DNA from: Phocaeicola faecicola
GTDB taxonomy: Bacteria > Bacteroidota > Bacteroidia > Bacteroidales > Bacteroidaceae
Length of the DNA stretch: 36,343 bases
NCBI RefSeq assembly: GCF_013618865.1
Contig: NZ_JABSOE010000048.1
Coordinates: 1-36,343 of the forward strand
Direction of reading: 5' to 3'
How positions within the stretch are numbered: position 1 is the first letter of the stretch; every line of letters begins with the position of its first letter. Below the pieces are notes generated by a model. That model saw nothing but the letters and a program-made list of their open reading frames with translations, searched no databases and was not told the origin of the DNA. The translations under genes were made by a program, and so were the position numbers. This document shows positions 1-6,547 of the stretch, piece after piece.

Positions 1-66
1 ACGGATTACGAAAACCTTCTTCCCATGACAATATGCAAATAATAATCGTTAAATTTGTGGACTCTT

Positions 67-100
67 TTTTAGACGGGTGCCTGCTGGCGCCCGTCTAAAA
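67..100. repeat. 15-bp inverted repeat with 4-nt loop
   Basis: Positions 67-81 pair with 86-100 (one G-T mismatch), with loop TGCT. The arms include AGACGGG and CCCGTCT. No T-run follows the hairpin on either strand beyond the stem itself, so it is not a textbook terminator. It lies just upstream of the transposase remnant and may be an insertion-sequence scar or a transcription barrier. No coding potential was seen in positions 1-113. Confidence 0.6.
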
Positions 101-113
101 GGGGACACCCTAA

Positions 114-407
114 AATTGGAAACTTACTACAGGTTTCATCGGACACAGACCGGATGGAGTTGAAATATGTATGCCCAGGAAGAAACCAAAAGGAAAAGAG
201 CTTACTGCTGTTGAAAAACAAGAGAACAAGCGGATTTCCGGAATCAGGATTAAAGTGGAGCATGCCATAGGTGGTATGAAAAAATGCCGTATTGTCAAAG
301 AACGATTCAGATGCCATAAATTCGGTTTCGAAGATATGGTGATTCTTATTGCTTGTGGATTACACAACTTCAGAATCAGCCACAAAATGAGTCATATAAC
401 AAATTAA
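114..407 (+). pseudogene. C-terminal remnant of an IS5-like DDE transposase
   Basis: The open frame runs from just after a TAA at 111-113 to a stop ending at 407. The first recognisable residues, TGFIGHRPDG, lie before the first ATG at 171, so the remnant is longer than the ATG-started frame suggests. Recognisable landmarks are the KKPKGKELT stretch, the RIKVEHAIGGMK stretch carrying the glutamate of the DDE triad region, and CGLHNFR near the end. These fit the C-terminal third of DDE_Tnp_4/IS5-type transposases. The N-terminal two thirds and any convincing terminal repeats are missing, so the element is dead. It borders the orphan Rhs array and may have helped to shape or truncate it. Confidence 0.75.
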
Positions 408-466
408 TCTATATAATGTCTAAATTATATTTATTCTTATATCGAACTCACGTTAATTAGATGTTA

Positions 467-1252
467 TTATAAATCTTGGAAATATAAATGAACTTTTTGG
501 GCTTGTTGTATAAATTCTTTTTTTATGCATATTTTGTTTGAGATACAAAATATACAACAGTCATATACTCTAAGTAATAACTCATTATGATTAGAGAAGA
601 TGGCGAAATGGATTAAGAATGAAGGCAGATCGCTATTTCTTATTAAATCCATGTAAGAAACCAAATTTTCTTTGTTTATTTGATAATAATGACTAAACTC
701 ATAATGCTGATGGTTAAATTCAGTATTGATTCTAAATTTTTCAAGTGTTTGAAAAGCAGAGCAATCTTCTAACTCAAAACTGTCAATAGCTAATATTGAG
801 TTGTTAGGGAGTTGAGAGAAAATTTGAATCAAACCATATTGCTGTAAAGGAATATACATATCTTGAACAACAATATCATTTTCTTCACATTGGGTAATAA
901 ACTCCTCTGATAGTTTTATTTTATCAGATATACAAAATAGCCCTTTATAAACAGCTGCTAATGGTTCCAAATAGGTTTCTTGACAAACGAAATATTCAGA
1001 ATCTATTAGGTATTTAGAGACATTTACATTCTCTAATATTTGAATAAAGGTTTGTATATTAGATTTATCTATCTGGATAAAAACTCCAGATAGATAAATG
1101 TAAGTGCTAAAATTAAGTTTTATTTCATAGTCTTTAATTAAGTTAAAGACATAATCATTCCTAATACTTTGATTATTAATTTTTATTATAGAATTATCTG
1201 GAAGTTGAGAAATAATTTGAATTAATCCTCTTGTTTGTAATTTGTTCTGCAT
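467..1252 (-). CDS. Putative immunity protein with two tandem copies of one domain
   Basis: This 261-aa AT-rich gene starts one base after the stop of the Rhs toxin-tip frame, so the two are probably translated in a coupled way. No known family was recognised. The protein is an internal duplication: residues about 8-132 align with about 139-261. Shared landmarks are GLIQIISQLPDNS versus GLIQIFSQLPNNS, FCISDKI versus FCISNKI, an EEFI/KEFI helix, and a closing VVQDM versus YFQDL. There is no signal peptide or membrane segment, so it is probably cytoplasmic. Position directly behind a polymorphic toxin tip is the classic place for the cognate immunity gene, and tandem-domain immunity proteins are known in such loci. 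The immunity role is inferred from context; the duplication is visible directly. Confidence 0.6.
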   Translation of the reverse strand: MQNKLQTRGLIQIISQLPDNSIIKINNQSIRNDYVFNLIKDYEIKLNFSTYIYLSGVFIQIDKSNIQTFIQILENVNVSKYLIDSEYFVCQETYLEPLAAVYKGLFCISDKIKLSEEFITQCEENDIVVQDMYIPLQQYGLIQIFSQLPNNSILAIDSFELEDCSAFQTLEKFRINTEFNHQHYEFSHYYQINKENLVSYMDLIRNSDLPSFLIHFAIFSNHNELLLRVYDCCIFCISNKICIKKEFIQQAQKVHLYFQDL

Positions 1253-1253
1253 A

Positions 1254-1634
1254 TTATTTAATGTGTTTATTTACTAAATTTAGAAAAATATGAAAATTTT
1301 CCTCTTTGGTCCCAGGTATAGGGAGGCGTATCCATTTTCCATCTCTTAAATAAAAAAGTTCTATATTTGCATGGCGTACATAATCTTGAGGATGTAAATT
1401 CATATCTTTAAAAACATTATTAACTCCTGCATGTGTTTCTACTCTAAAATGTATTTTTAAATCTCCTTCTATTAAAGTTACTCTAACTTCTTGTGTACCG
1501 GTTACAGGTTGCAATCCAGGTTTTAATCTTTCTGCAATATTACGAATTTTTTCATTGCTACCTATAGAAGGTTGTGGACTACTTGCAAGAGGGGTGTCAG
1601 GTTTAGGCGTTTTAGGCATAGCATCCGGCATCAC
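1254..1634 (-). CDS. Detached Rhs C-terminal toxin tip, unrecognised family
   Basis: The 126-aa frame is in phase with the upstream Rhs core (1683-2834). Only the TAG at 1685-1683 separates them. The ATG at 1634 lies inside the linker VPEVMPDAMPK, which the neighbouring Rhs tip (3735-4481) shares; sequence similarity between the two tips stops right after that PK, which marks the toxin boundary. The tip itself (about residues 9-126) is unique in the window. It has a strand-rich middle (VRVTLIEGDLKIHFRVETH), an RHANIELFYLRDGKW stretch, and ends in NKHIK. I do not recognise the toxin activity. With no good ribosome binding site at 1634, expression would need internal initiation, read-through, or recombination back onto an intact core. 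Confidence 0.55.
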   Translation of the reverse strand: MMPDAMPKTPKPDTPLASSPQPSIGSNEKIRNIAERLKPGLQPVTGTQEVRVTLIEGDLKIHFRVETHAGVNNVFKDMNLHPQDYVRHANIELFYLRDGKWIRLPIPGTKEENFHIFLNLVNKHIK

Positions 1635-1682
1635 TTCCGGTACAGAGGTTAATGAGCCGGTTTCTCCTACAGCTGTATTTTT

Positions 1683-2834
1683 CTATGAAAACATTCCTCT
1701 TCCCTGTGCGATGGCATTTCCGTGCCAGAAGTTCTGTCCTTTGATGATGGCTGTTCCTCCTCCAATGACTCCTTCTAATGCACCTCCACATATCGCTCCT
1801 GAAAAGGCTCCCATAGTCCCGTTTCCCAGTGCATTGAGAAAACTTCCTCCTGCCATGAGTGTGTTTCCCATTCCGAGTGTGAATCCTGAAGCGGATCCTC
1901 CCACCATTCCTGAAATCGCTCCACCGATAAATCCTGCCCCTCCGACAGTTCCTCCGGCCAGTGCCCCTGCGGCAGCACCTACTCCGAAATATCCGAAAAA
2001 CTGTCCGACGCTTCCAATGTTATCCCAATGTGTTGCTACATTGATGGCTCCGCCTATGAGTGCTCCCGCTATGATCCATCCGATAATTTCCCCGTTCTTG
2101 TCCACATAGCACAGGGGTCTGTTCATACAGTATCCGTACCCGTTCATAGCCTGTGTAAAGTCGGGCAGCTGTACGTAACTCAGGAATCTTCCCAGTATCG
2201 GGTCGTACAGTCTCGCATTCATGTGGATAAGTCCGAATCCGTCCAAATGTTCGTGTCCTGTAAACCCTCTTCCTGTCATCAGGCTTGGTACTTCTGTACC
2301 GGTATAGATTTTCTGTGTGTCGGGGTCTTTTCTGCTTCCCCATGCATCGAAGCTGTTTTCCTCGATGATCTTTCCTTTGTTGTCTGCCACCTGCAGGATG
2401 CTTCCCAAGTAGTCCCGGTGCAGGAAGCGGATATCGGTTTTCCCTTCTTTTTTGACGAAGAGTGCAGGCGCTTCGTAACAGTCTCCTCCTACATAGAGCC
2501 TTTCTTCCGTTCCGCTACTGTCGCAATGGACTTCATAGTTTCCTCCGAGGTAATACCTTGTGTATACGGTCTTTCCCTCTTCTATCATTCTCATCCGTAC
2601 CTTGTCGAACAGAGCATTGTAGGTGAATTCTGCCCTTCTGCTTCCTTCCTCTATCCATGCGGGTCTGTCCGCAGCAGTATATCCCACCTGCAGTCCGCTG
2701 TGTATGCAGGCTTCCTTCTCCGGTGTGTTTCCTGTAACGGCATAGGGACGGTTGGGGTTTGTATATACCATTTCTCCTGCATCCCCTTTGCGTACGATGT
2801 TTCCGTCGGGTGCTTCTTCCCTGACACTTTCCAC
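1683..2834 (-). CDS. Orphan Rhs-family core fragment ending at a premature amber codon
   Basis: The frame is open from 2873, just after a TAA, and carries YDAYGKV, a YD-repeat-like motif, before the GTG at 2834. Visible landmarks are RDYLGSILQV (about residues 140-149) and the RHS-associated core GRGFTGHEHLDGFG...NARLYDPILGRFLS (about 188-219). A long Gly/Ala-rich pretoxin stretch (about 250-360) follows. An intact Rhs protein is well over 1000 residues; the whole N-terminal shell is missing here, so this is an orphan tip. The frame stops at TAG (1685-1683), where the paralogous tip at 4196-4194 has TGG (Trp), while the frame continues beyond into the toxin. I consider it a pseudogene or a silent reservoir cassette. 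Confidence 0.8.
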   Translation of the reverse strand: MESVREEAPDGNIVRKGDAGEMVYTNPNRPYAVTGNTPEKEACIHSGLQVGYTAADRPAWIEEGSRRAEFTYNALFDKVRMRMIEEGKTVYTRYYLGGNYEVHCDSSGTEERLYVGGDCYEAPALFVKKEGKTDIRFLHRDYLGSILQVADNKGKIIEENSFDAWGSRKDPDTQKIYTGTEVPSLMTGRGFTGHEHLDGFGLIHMNARLYDPILGRFLSYVQLPDFTQAMNGYGYCMNRPLCYVDKNGEIIGWIIAGALIGGAINVATHWDNIGSVGQFFGYFGVGAAAGALAGGTVGGAGFIGGAISGMVGGSASGFTLGMGNTLMAGGSFLNALGNGTMGAFSGAICGGALEGVIGGGTAIIKGQNFWHGNAIAQGRGMFS

Positions 2835-2901
2835 CTTTCCGTATGCATCATAAGTGTAGTAGGTACTGATCGCTTAACCGATATCGATTGTCTCTATAAA
2901 A

Positions 2902-2943
2902 AAGCCATTCCAACACCTTAATCGTAAGGTATCGAAATGGCTT
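2902..2943 (-). terminator. Terminator, left copy of the duplicated module
   Basis: AAGCCATT (2902-2909) pairs with AATGGCTT (2936-2943), and an inner stem ACCTTA/TAAGGT is closed by ATCG. Read on the minus strand the hairpin is followed by a run of T, as a Rho-independent terminator needs. It sits downstream of the immunity gene at 2967 and directly upstream of the orphan Rhs core. A near-identical copy lies at 4550-4591. Confidence 0.75.
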
Positions 2944-2966
2944 ATTAAATAAAGATGATTTTGGAT

Positions 2967-3659
2967 TTATCTGGACTCAGTTTCCATCACCTTTTTCAAT
3001 TTTTCTGCAAATTCCAGATAATCTTGTAATTCGTTTCTTGCTCCACGGGTAAAACGGGAGTTTTCATCCTCTTTCATACAACCGGATAAATCAGTCTCAA
3101 AATCTTGAATATAATAATTCAATCTCCATAAAGCGAGGTCTTTTCGCCCTTCCAAATAGTATGCAATGGGTAATCCTATATGACACCAAGTTTCAAACTT
3201 GGAGTAAATAAAACCACTTTCCATTTCTGCGATCAAATTTTTTCTGTCCGATATATAGTCCATATAGGGAATGGCTTTTTTAACAATCGCTTGTGTCATA
3301 TCGTCTATTTGTGGAATTATATCTTCCTCTTTTCGGAATGTCCAGCATAAGTCATCAGTTCTCACAAGGTTGAGTAGCATAGTATAAAAAGTATTATAGG
3401 TATAATGGGGATAGGGGAAATGAAAGTTGAAGAACTTTCGCTTCAAATTGAATTCGTCCTTATAGCCTACTGCAATCCCTGGATATATAGCTTTTACACC
3501 ATGATGATAATAGGAGGGAGGAAATTCTATTCTTTGCCACACATTCTTGCTTATATCTCGAGTGAAACAGTTTCCACTTCGTTTTACAAATCCATACGGT
3601 GCCAAACGTTCTGCTAAAGCTTGTATAATTTGTTTTTGTAGTTCTTTCATTTTTATCAT
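2967..3659 (-). CDS. Putative immunity protein of the second Rhs tip
   Basis: This 230-aa cytoplasmic protein starts at 3659 or at the ATG at 3650. It is rich in aromatic residues (PSYYHHGVK, FHFPYPHYTYNTFY) and has a charged C-terminal helix ending KVMETESR. The opening, LQKQIIQALAERLAPYGF followed by a RSGNCFTRD stretch, is reminiscent of DUF4304-type immunity proteins, but I hold that family call loosely. It lies 75 bp after the predicted nuclease tip ending at 3735, so it is most likely the cognate immunity gene. Its last 40 codons are repeated at 4615-4735 with few changes, which makes the tail one arm of the duplicated module. Confidence 0.6.
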   Translation of the reverse strand: MIKMKELQKQIIQALAERLAPYGFVKRSGNCFTRDISKNVWQRIEFPPSYYHHGVKAIYPGIAVGYKDEFNLKRKFFNFHFPYPHYTYNTFYTMLLNLVRTDDLCWTFRKEEDIIPQIDDMTQAIVKKAIPYMDYISDRKNLIAEMESGFIYSKFETWCHIGLPIAYYLEGRKDLALWRLNYYIQDFETDLSGCMKEDENSRFTRGARNELQDYLEFAEKLKKVMETESR

Positions 3660-3734
3660 TGATTAGTTGAATTGAATTTTACAGAAATCATATATTCTAA
3701 GTGAGATAAGGCTATATGAATCTAAAAGCTAAAT

Positions 3735-4481
3735 TTAAAAATAATATCTGCAAATTACAATATATTTACCAGTATATTTCCCTCCTACCAAATTGTTGAA
3801 GGCTGGTACATTTTTTGCATTATTACCAATAGGAATAAAAGGTGGAGTTTGCTTTTGCATTATGGGGATGTTGATTTTTTGGTTAGGAGTCATTCTTGCT
3901 GTAGGTCCATTCTTGACTTCAAACAAATGTAGAAGTCCGTCTTTTTCTCCAACAAAATCAAAACGGTTCCGTACTCCATTCAATTCTATTGTAACTTCTG
4001 TTTGATGAACAATCCCTCCTTCATCTTGAAATTCAGTGATAGCCCTATTGACTCCCTCCTGACCTTTTTGGTATGGAGTAAGCCGTTGTGCTTGTCCTGC
4101 TGTGCTTGTCTGTTCTGAGATTTTAGGCATAGCATCCGGCATCACTTCCGGAACAGAATTTAATGACCCGGTTTCTCCTACAGCTGTATTTTTCCATGAA
4201 AACATTCCTCTTCCCTGTGCGATGGCATTTCCGTGCCAGAAGTTCTGTCCTTTGATGATGGCTGTTCCTCCTCCAATGACTCCTCCTAATGCACCTCCAC
4301 ATATCGCTCCTGAAAAGGCTCCCATAGTCCCGTTTCCCAATGCATTGAGAAAACTTCCTCCTGCCATGAGTGTGTTTCCTGTAACGGCATAGGGACGGTT
4401 GGGGTTGGTATATACCATTTCTCCTGCATCCCCTTTGCGTATGATGTTTCCGTCGGGTGCTTCTTCCCTGACACTTTCCAC
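3735..4481 (-). CDS. Orphan Rhs tip with predicted PD-(D/E)XK-like nuclease toxin
   Basis: The frame is 248 aa from the GTG at 4481 and is open from 4520 just after a TAA. Residues 1-37 and 38-120 match two separated parts of the Rhs fragment at 1683-2834; the 864 bp between them, including the RHS core motif, are deleted in frame. The pretoxin linker VPEVMPDAMPK ends at residue 120. The tip that follows has RFDFV with Asp175, then LFEVKNG with Glu188 and Lys190, and a T-x-N-Q with Gln201. This D...ExK...Q order is typical of PD-(D/E)XK-fold nucleases, so DNA or RNA cleavage is a reasonable prediction. The likely immunity gene follows at 3659. With no Rhs shell the protein cannot be delivered as it stands. 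Confidence 0.65.
   Translation of the reverse strand: MESVREEAPDGNIIRKGDAGEMVYTNPNRPYAVTGNTLMAGGSFLNALGNGTMGAFSGAICGGALGGVIGGGTAIIKGQNFWHGNAIAQGRGMFSWKNTAVGETGSLNSVPEVMPDAMPKISEQTSTAGQAQRLTPYQKGQEGVNRAITEFQDEGGIVHQTEVTIELNGVRNRFDFVGEKDGLLHLFEVKNGPTARMTPNQKINIPIMQKQTPPFIPIGNNAKNVPAFNNLVGGKYTGKYIVICRYYF
4370..4379. repeat. 10-bp deletion scar in the second Rhs tip
   Basis: The sequence GTGTGTTTCC occurs once here, at the junction of two Rhs parts. In the longer Rhs fragment it occurs twice, at 1859-1868 and 2723-2732, 864 bp (288 codons) apart. This is the footprint of an in-frame deletion between short direct repeats. Confidence 0.85.
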
Positions 4482-4549
4482 CTTTCCGTATGCATCATAA
4501 GTGTAGTAGGTACTGATCGCTTAACCGATATAGATTATCTCTATAAAAA

Positions 4550-4591
4550 AAGCCATTCCAACACCTTAATCGTAAGGTATCGAAATGGCTT
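4550..4591 (-). terminator. Terminator, right copy of the duplicated module
   Basis: AAGCCATT (4550-4557) pairs with AATGGCTT (4584-4591) around the inner stem ACCTTA/TAAGGT, followed on the minus strand by a T-run one base longer than in the left copy. It isolates the Rhs tip at 3735-4481 from anything transcribed upstream of it. Confidence 0.75.
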
Positions 4592-4614
4592 ATTAAATAA
4601 AGATGATTTTGGAT

Positions 4615-4735
4615 TTATCTGGACTCAGTTTCCATCACCTTTTTCAATTTTTCTGCAAATTCCAAATAATCTTGTAATTTGTTTCTTGCTCCACGGGTAA
4701 AACGGGAGTTTTCATCCTCTTTCATGCAACCGGAT
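4615..4735 (-). pseudogene. 3' tail of the second immunity gene (duplicate)
   Basis: The last 40 codons of the gene at 2967-3659 recur here, from LSGCMKED to KVMETESR, with one visible amino-acid change (NKLQD for NELQD). The frame continues up to 4806 with about 20 unrelated codons and reaches a stop just before a TTG at 4806, so there is no intact gene. The breakpoint near 4735 marks one end of the duplicated block [immunity tail - terminator - Rhs segment]. Positions 4736-4896 hold no other recognisable gene. Confidence 0.8.
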
Positions 4736-4896
4736 AACTTAGTTTTGTTTATATACAGGAAATTTTCTGGTGAAAATGATGCATCCAATTTTGATTGACA
4801 ATCCAATTAAAAGTTAGATTATGTTGTAGGAAAATGATATTTTTATCAGAAATGTTTCCTTGTATCTTTATTCCATCTTTTGCTCTTATTTTTTAC

Positions 4897-5292
4897 CTAT
4901 AGTTTAAAAGTTGCCGAAGTATTGTCAAAAATGATGCGTAGTATTTTATCTTCATCTTGACAAGAGAAGACAAAAGAAATTCGATGCACTTTTTCATCGC
5001 TCCATACATTCAACGCAATAAAAACTATTTGCAGATAGGTTTTTAAATCTTGCTCTGATAATCCGGAAAGACTTTCATGAAAGATAATAATATCTTTTTC
5101 CAAAATCCAATGGAAGTCATAATATAAGTCAATTAATGCATCCCAGTTTTTCCCGAAATAGCCTGGAAAATGAAGAGCATTAGAAAGTTTAGTAAATAAA
5201 TCTAATTTATTACTTACAGGAGCTATATGCGCAATGAAAGCTTTCGAATCTAAGCATTCGTTAATTTCATCTGTAAAAAATAATCCATTCAT
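4897..5292 (-). CDS. Barstar-family RNase inhibitor (immunity protein)
   Basis: This 131-aa protein carries the barstar signature HFPGYFGKNWDALIDLYYDF at residues 41-60. Barstar proteins bind barnase-like RNases one to one and block the active site in the cytoplasm. The length is slightly above that of Bacillus barstar (about 90 aa). The gene starts 12 bp after the stop of a barnase-like RNase remnant (5305-5580), which is the expected toxin then immunity order. Because the toxin has lost its delivery part and start, the gene now survives as an orphan immunity gene that could still protect against neighbours carrying the same toxin. Confidence 0.85.
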   Translation of the reverse strand: MNGLFFTDEINECLDSKAFIAHIAPVSNKLDLFTKLSNALHFPGYFGKNWDALIDLYYDFHWILEKDIIIFHESLSGLSEQDLKTYLQIVFIALNVWSDEKVHRISFVFSCQDEDKILRIIFDNTSATFKL

Positions 5293-5304
5293 AGTTTTAA
5301 AATT

Positions 5305-5580
5305 TCATTTTATATAATAATCTGGAGTAAACCAGATACCGTTATTTCCAATAACAATCCTCATAGGTCCGGGTCTTGTTGCATTTTGCGGGTTAACAAT
5401 ATGTACATATTCTTTATAAACATTTCCATCCTTTAGTGGAGGTAAAAGTCCTTTGTCATTATGGTAAATTGTTCCGTCATGCCTAAAGGTATATAATTTC
5501 CCTGAATATATTCTATCTATTGTGGGTTTTAAATCATGTGTAATACCGTTGGATTCTACAATAAAACGTGTATAATCATG
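5305..5580 (-). pseudogene. Barnase-like RNase toxin tip, without a start codon
   Basis: Reading the minus strand from 5580 gives about 91 codons ending in TGA at 5307-5305. Hallmarks of the microbial RNase N1/T1 (barnase) fold are visible: GKLYTFRHDGTIYHNDKG, LPPL, VYKEYVHIV (the YKEY strand with the expected catalytic Glu), then PGPMRIVIGN and a closing WFTPDYY, matching the family's RIV...G...YT.DHY ending. The frame has no ATG, GTG or TTG start ahead of the domain. The Rhs scrap to the right ends in another reading frame, so the fusion is out of frame. Barstar follows 12 bp later, which supports the identification. Confidence 0.7.
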
Positions 5581-5693
5581 TTGGGGTTGGTATATACCAT
5601 TTCTCCTGCATCCCCTTTGCGTACGATATTTCCTTCGGGTGTGTATTCCACCTTTTTCCCGGCATAGAGGGTCAGTCTCCTCGATTGGGAGTA
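5556..5693 (-). pseudogene. Rhs scrap joined out of frame to the RNase tip
   Basis: The translated frame reads LTLYAGKKVEYTPEGNIV then RKGDAGEMVYTNPN, the same Rhs segment seen near the start of the other two tips (GNIVRKGDAGEMVYTNPN). After NPN the sequence switches at about 5580 into the RNase tip, but in a different frame, and this frame hits TAG at 5558-5556. It is the third Rhs segment in the array, with a different left-hand context (AGKKVEYTPE) from the other two. Confidence 0.75.
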
Positions 5694-5976
5694 TTAGAGC
5701 TTTTATAGACCTAATAACAATAAAAAATTATTCGAACAGACCTATTCCTTGTAGTAATGCTTGAAACAGCGGAAACCACCGGAGTGAAACAGGATTAGGA
5801 TAACCATAATCTCAGCTTAAATGAACTTGAATATTGAAAATCTCATAGATTGAGCTTAATAGACCCCCTCTATTTCTGTCTTATAAACTAAGACCGAATA
5901 GAGGGGTTTTCATTATTAACAAAAGAGAAAAAACAGATTATCTAAACTTCGATATACAATAATGCTGTCCTTTGCT
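5694..5976. other. Gene-free stretch between Rhs array and barrel protein
   Basis: No frame here resembles a protein. The only clear structure is the hairpin at 5865-5906. The stretch marks the change from the Rhs array to the protease locus. Confidence 0.5.
5865..5910 (+). terminator. Long hairpin terminator-like structure
   Basis: CCCCTCTATT (5865-5874) pairs with AATAGAGGGG (5897-5906). An inner GTCTTA/TAAGAC stem has loop TAAAC. TTTT follows on the plus strand. There is no obvious plus-strand gene upstream; it may serve the minus-strand barrel gene, whose stop is at 5977, or an unannotated plus-strand transcript. Confidence 0.6.
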
Positions 5977-6516
5977 TCAGAAAATCCATTGAACGCCCAG
6001 CTGCAAACGCCTTAAACTACCATCCGTAACAAACTTTCCTTCCCTGAAGAAAAAAACATCACTATCATGCTGTCCATCATTATAACCTACATAAAAATAA
6101 CGAAGAAGAAGGCTACACCGGCGCCCAAGTGAATAAGAAGCGCCCAAAGATAACCCAGCTTCATTATAATTATTATTCTTTCCATCCAGCCCGCTTTGAA
6201 TAGCTACAGACGCCAGAGCTTCTCCAAACAACTTTACTCTATTCTTCTGCCAAAAAGCATATTGTCCGTATAATCCGATAGATTTGTATTTATCGGCAGC
6301 CAACTCAAAACGTGTTTTTAGCCCGGCAACCCAGCGACTACTGAACTGATAGCCCAATGTAGGGGATAAAAATACATATCCACTACACTTATCATAATAA
6401 TTGTTGACATGTCCATATCCAACATTCAATTCAACAAACAGGCCCGATTCTTTTACTTGAGCAGAAACCAATACACAAGAACATAATATACATAATGATA
6501 TAAATAATGTTTTCAT
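5977..6516 (-). CDS. Small outer-membrane beta-barrel protein
   Basis: The 179-aa protein begins with a signal peptide, MKTLFISLCILCSCVLVSAQ. The mature part alternates short amphipathic strands: LFVELNVGYGH, YVFLSPTLGYQF, WVAGLKTRFEL, LSLGASYSL, CSLLLRYFYVGYND. It ends in LQLGVQWIF, the C-terminal aromatic signal of BAM-inserted barrels. The size fits an eight-strand OmpA/OmpW-type barrel. It lies 31 bp after the C10 protease and is probably co-transcribed. In B. fragilis, C10 protease genes often sit with staphostatin-like inhibitors; this protein does not look like one, so a link with the protease is only positional. Confidence 0.75.
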   Translation of the reverse strand: MKTLFISLCILCSCVLVSAQVKESGLFVELNVGYGHVNNYYDKCSGYVFLSPTLGYQFSSRWVAGLKTRFELAADKYKSIGLYGQYAFWQKNRVKLFGEALASVAIQSGLDGKNNNYNEAGLSLGASYSLGRRCSLLLRYFYVGYNDGQHDSDVFFFREGKFVTDGSLRRLQLGVQWIF

Positions 6517-6547
6517 CTTCTTTATATTATATGATTAACGTACTATT

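Noticed and set aside
1555..2109. Plus-strand frame rich in Pro/Ala across the Rhs fragment
   Set aside because: It is the antisense shadow of the Gly/Ala-rich pretoxin stretch; the minus strand carries the clear Rhs motifs.
1..5700. CRISPR-like array
   Set aside because: The repeats are long module duplications, not short regularly spaced repeats, and no cas genes are present.
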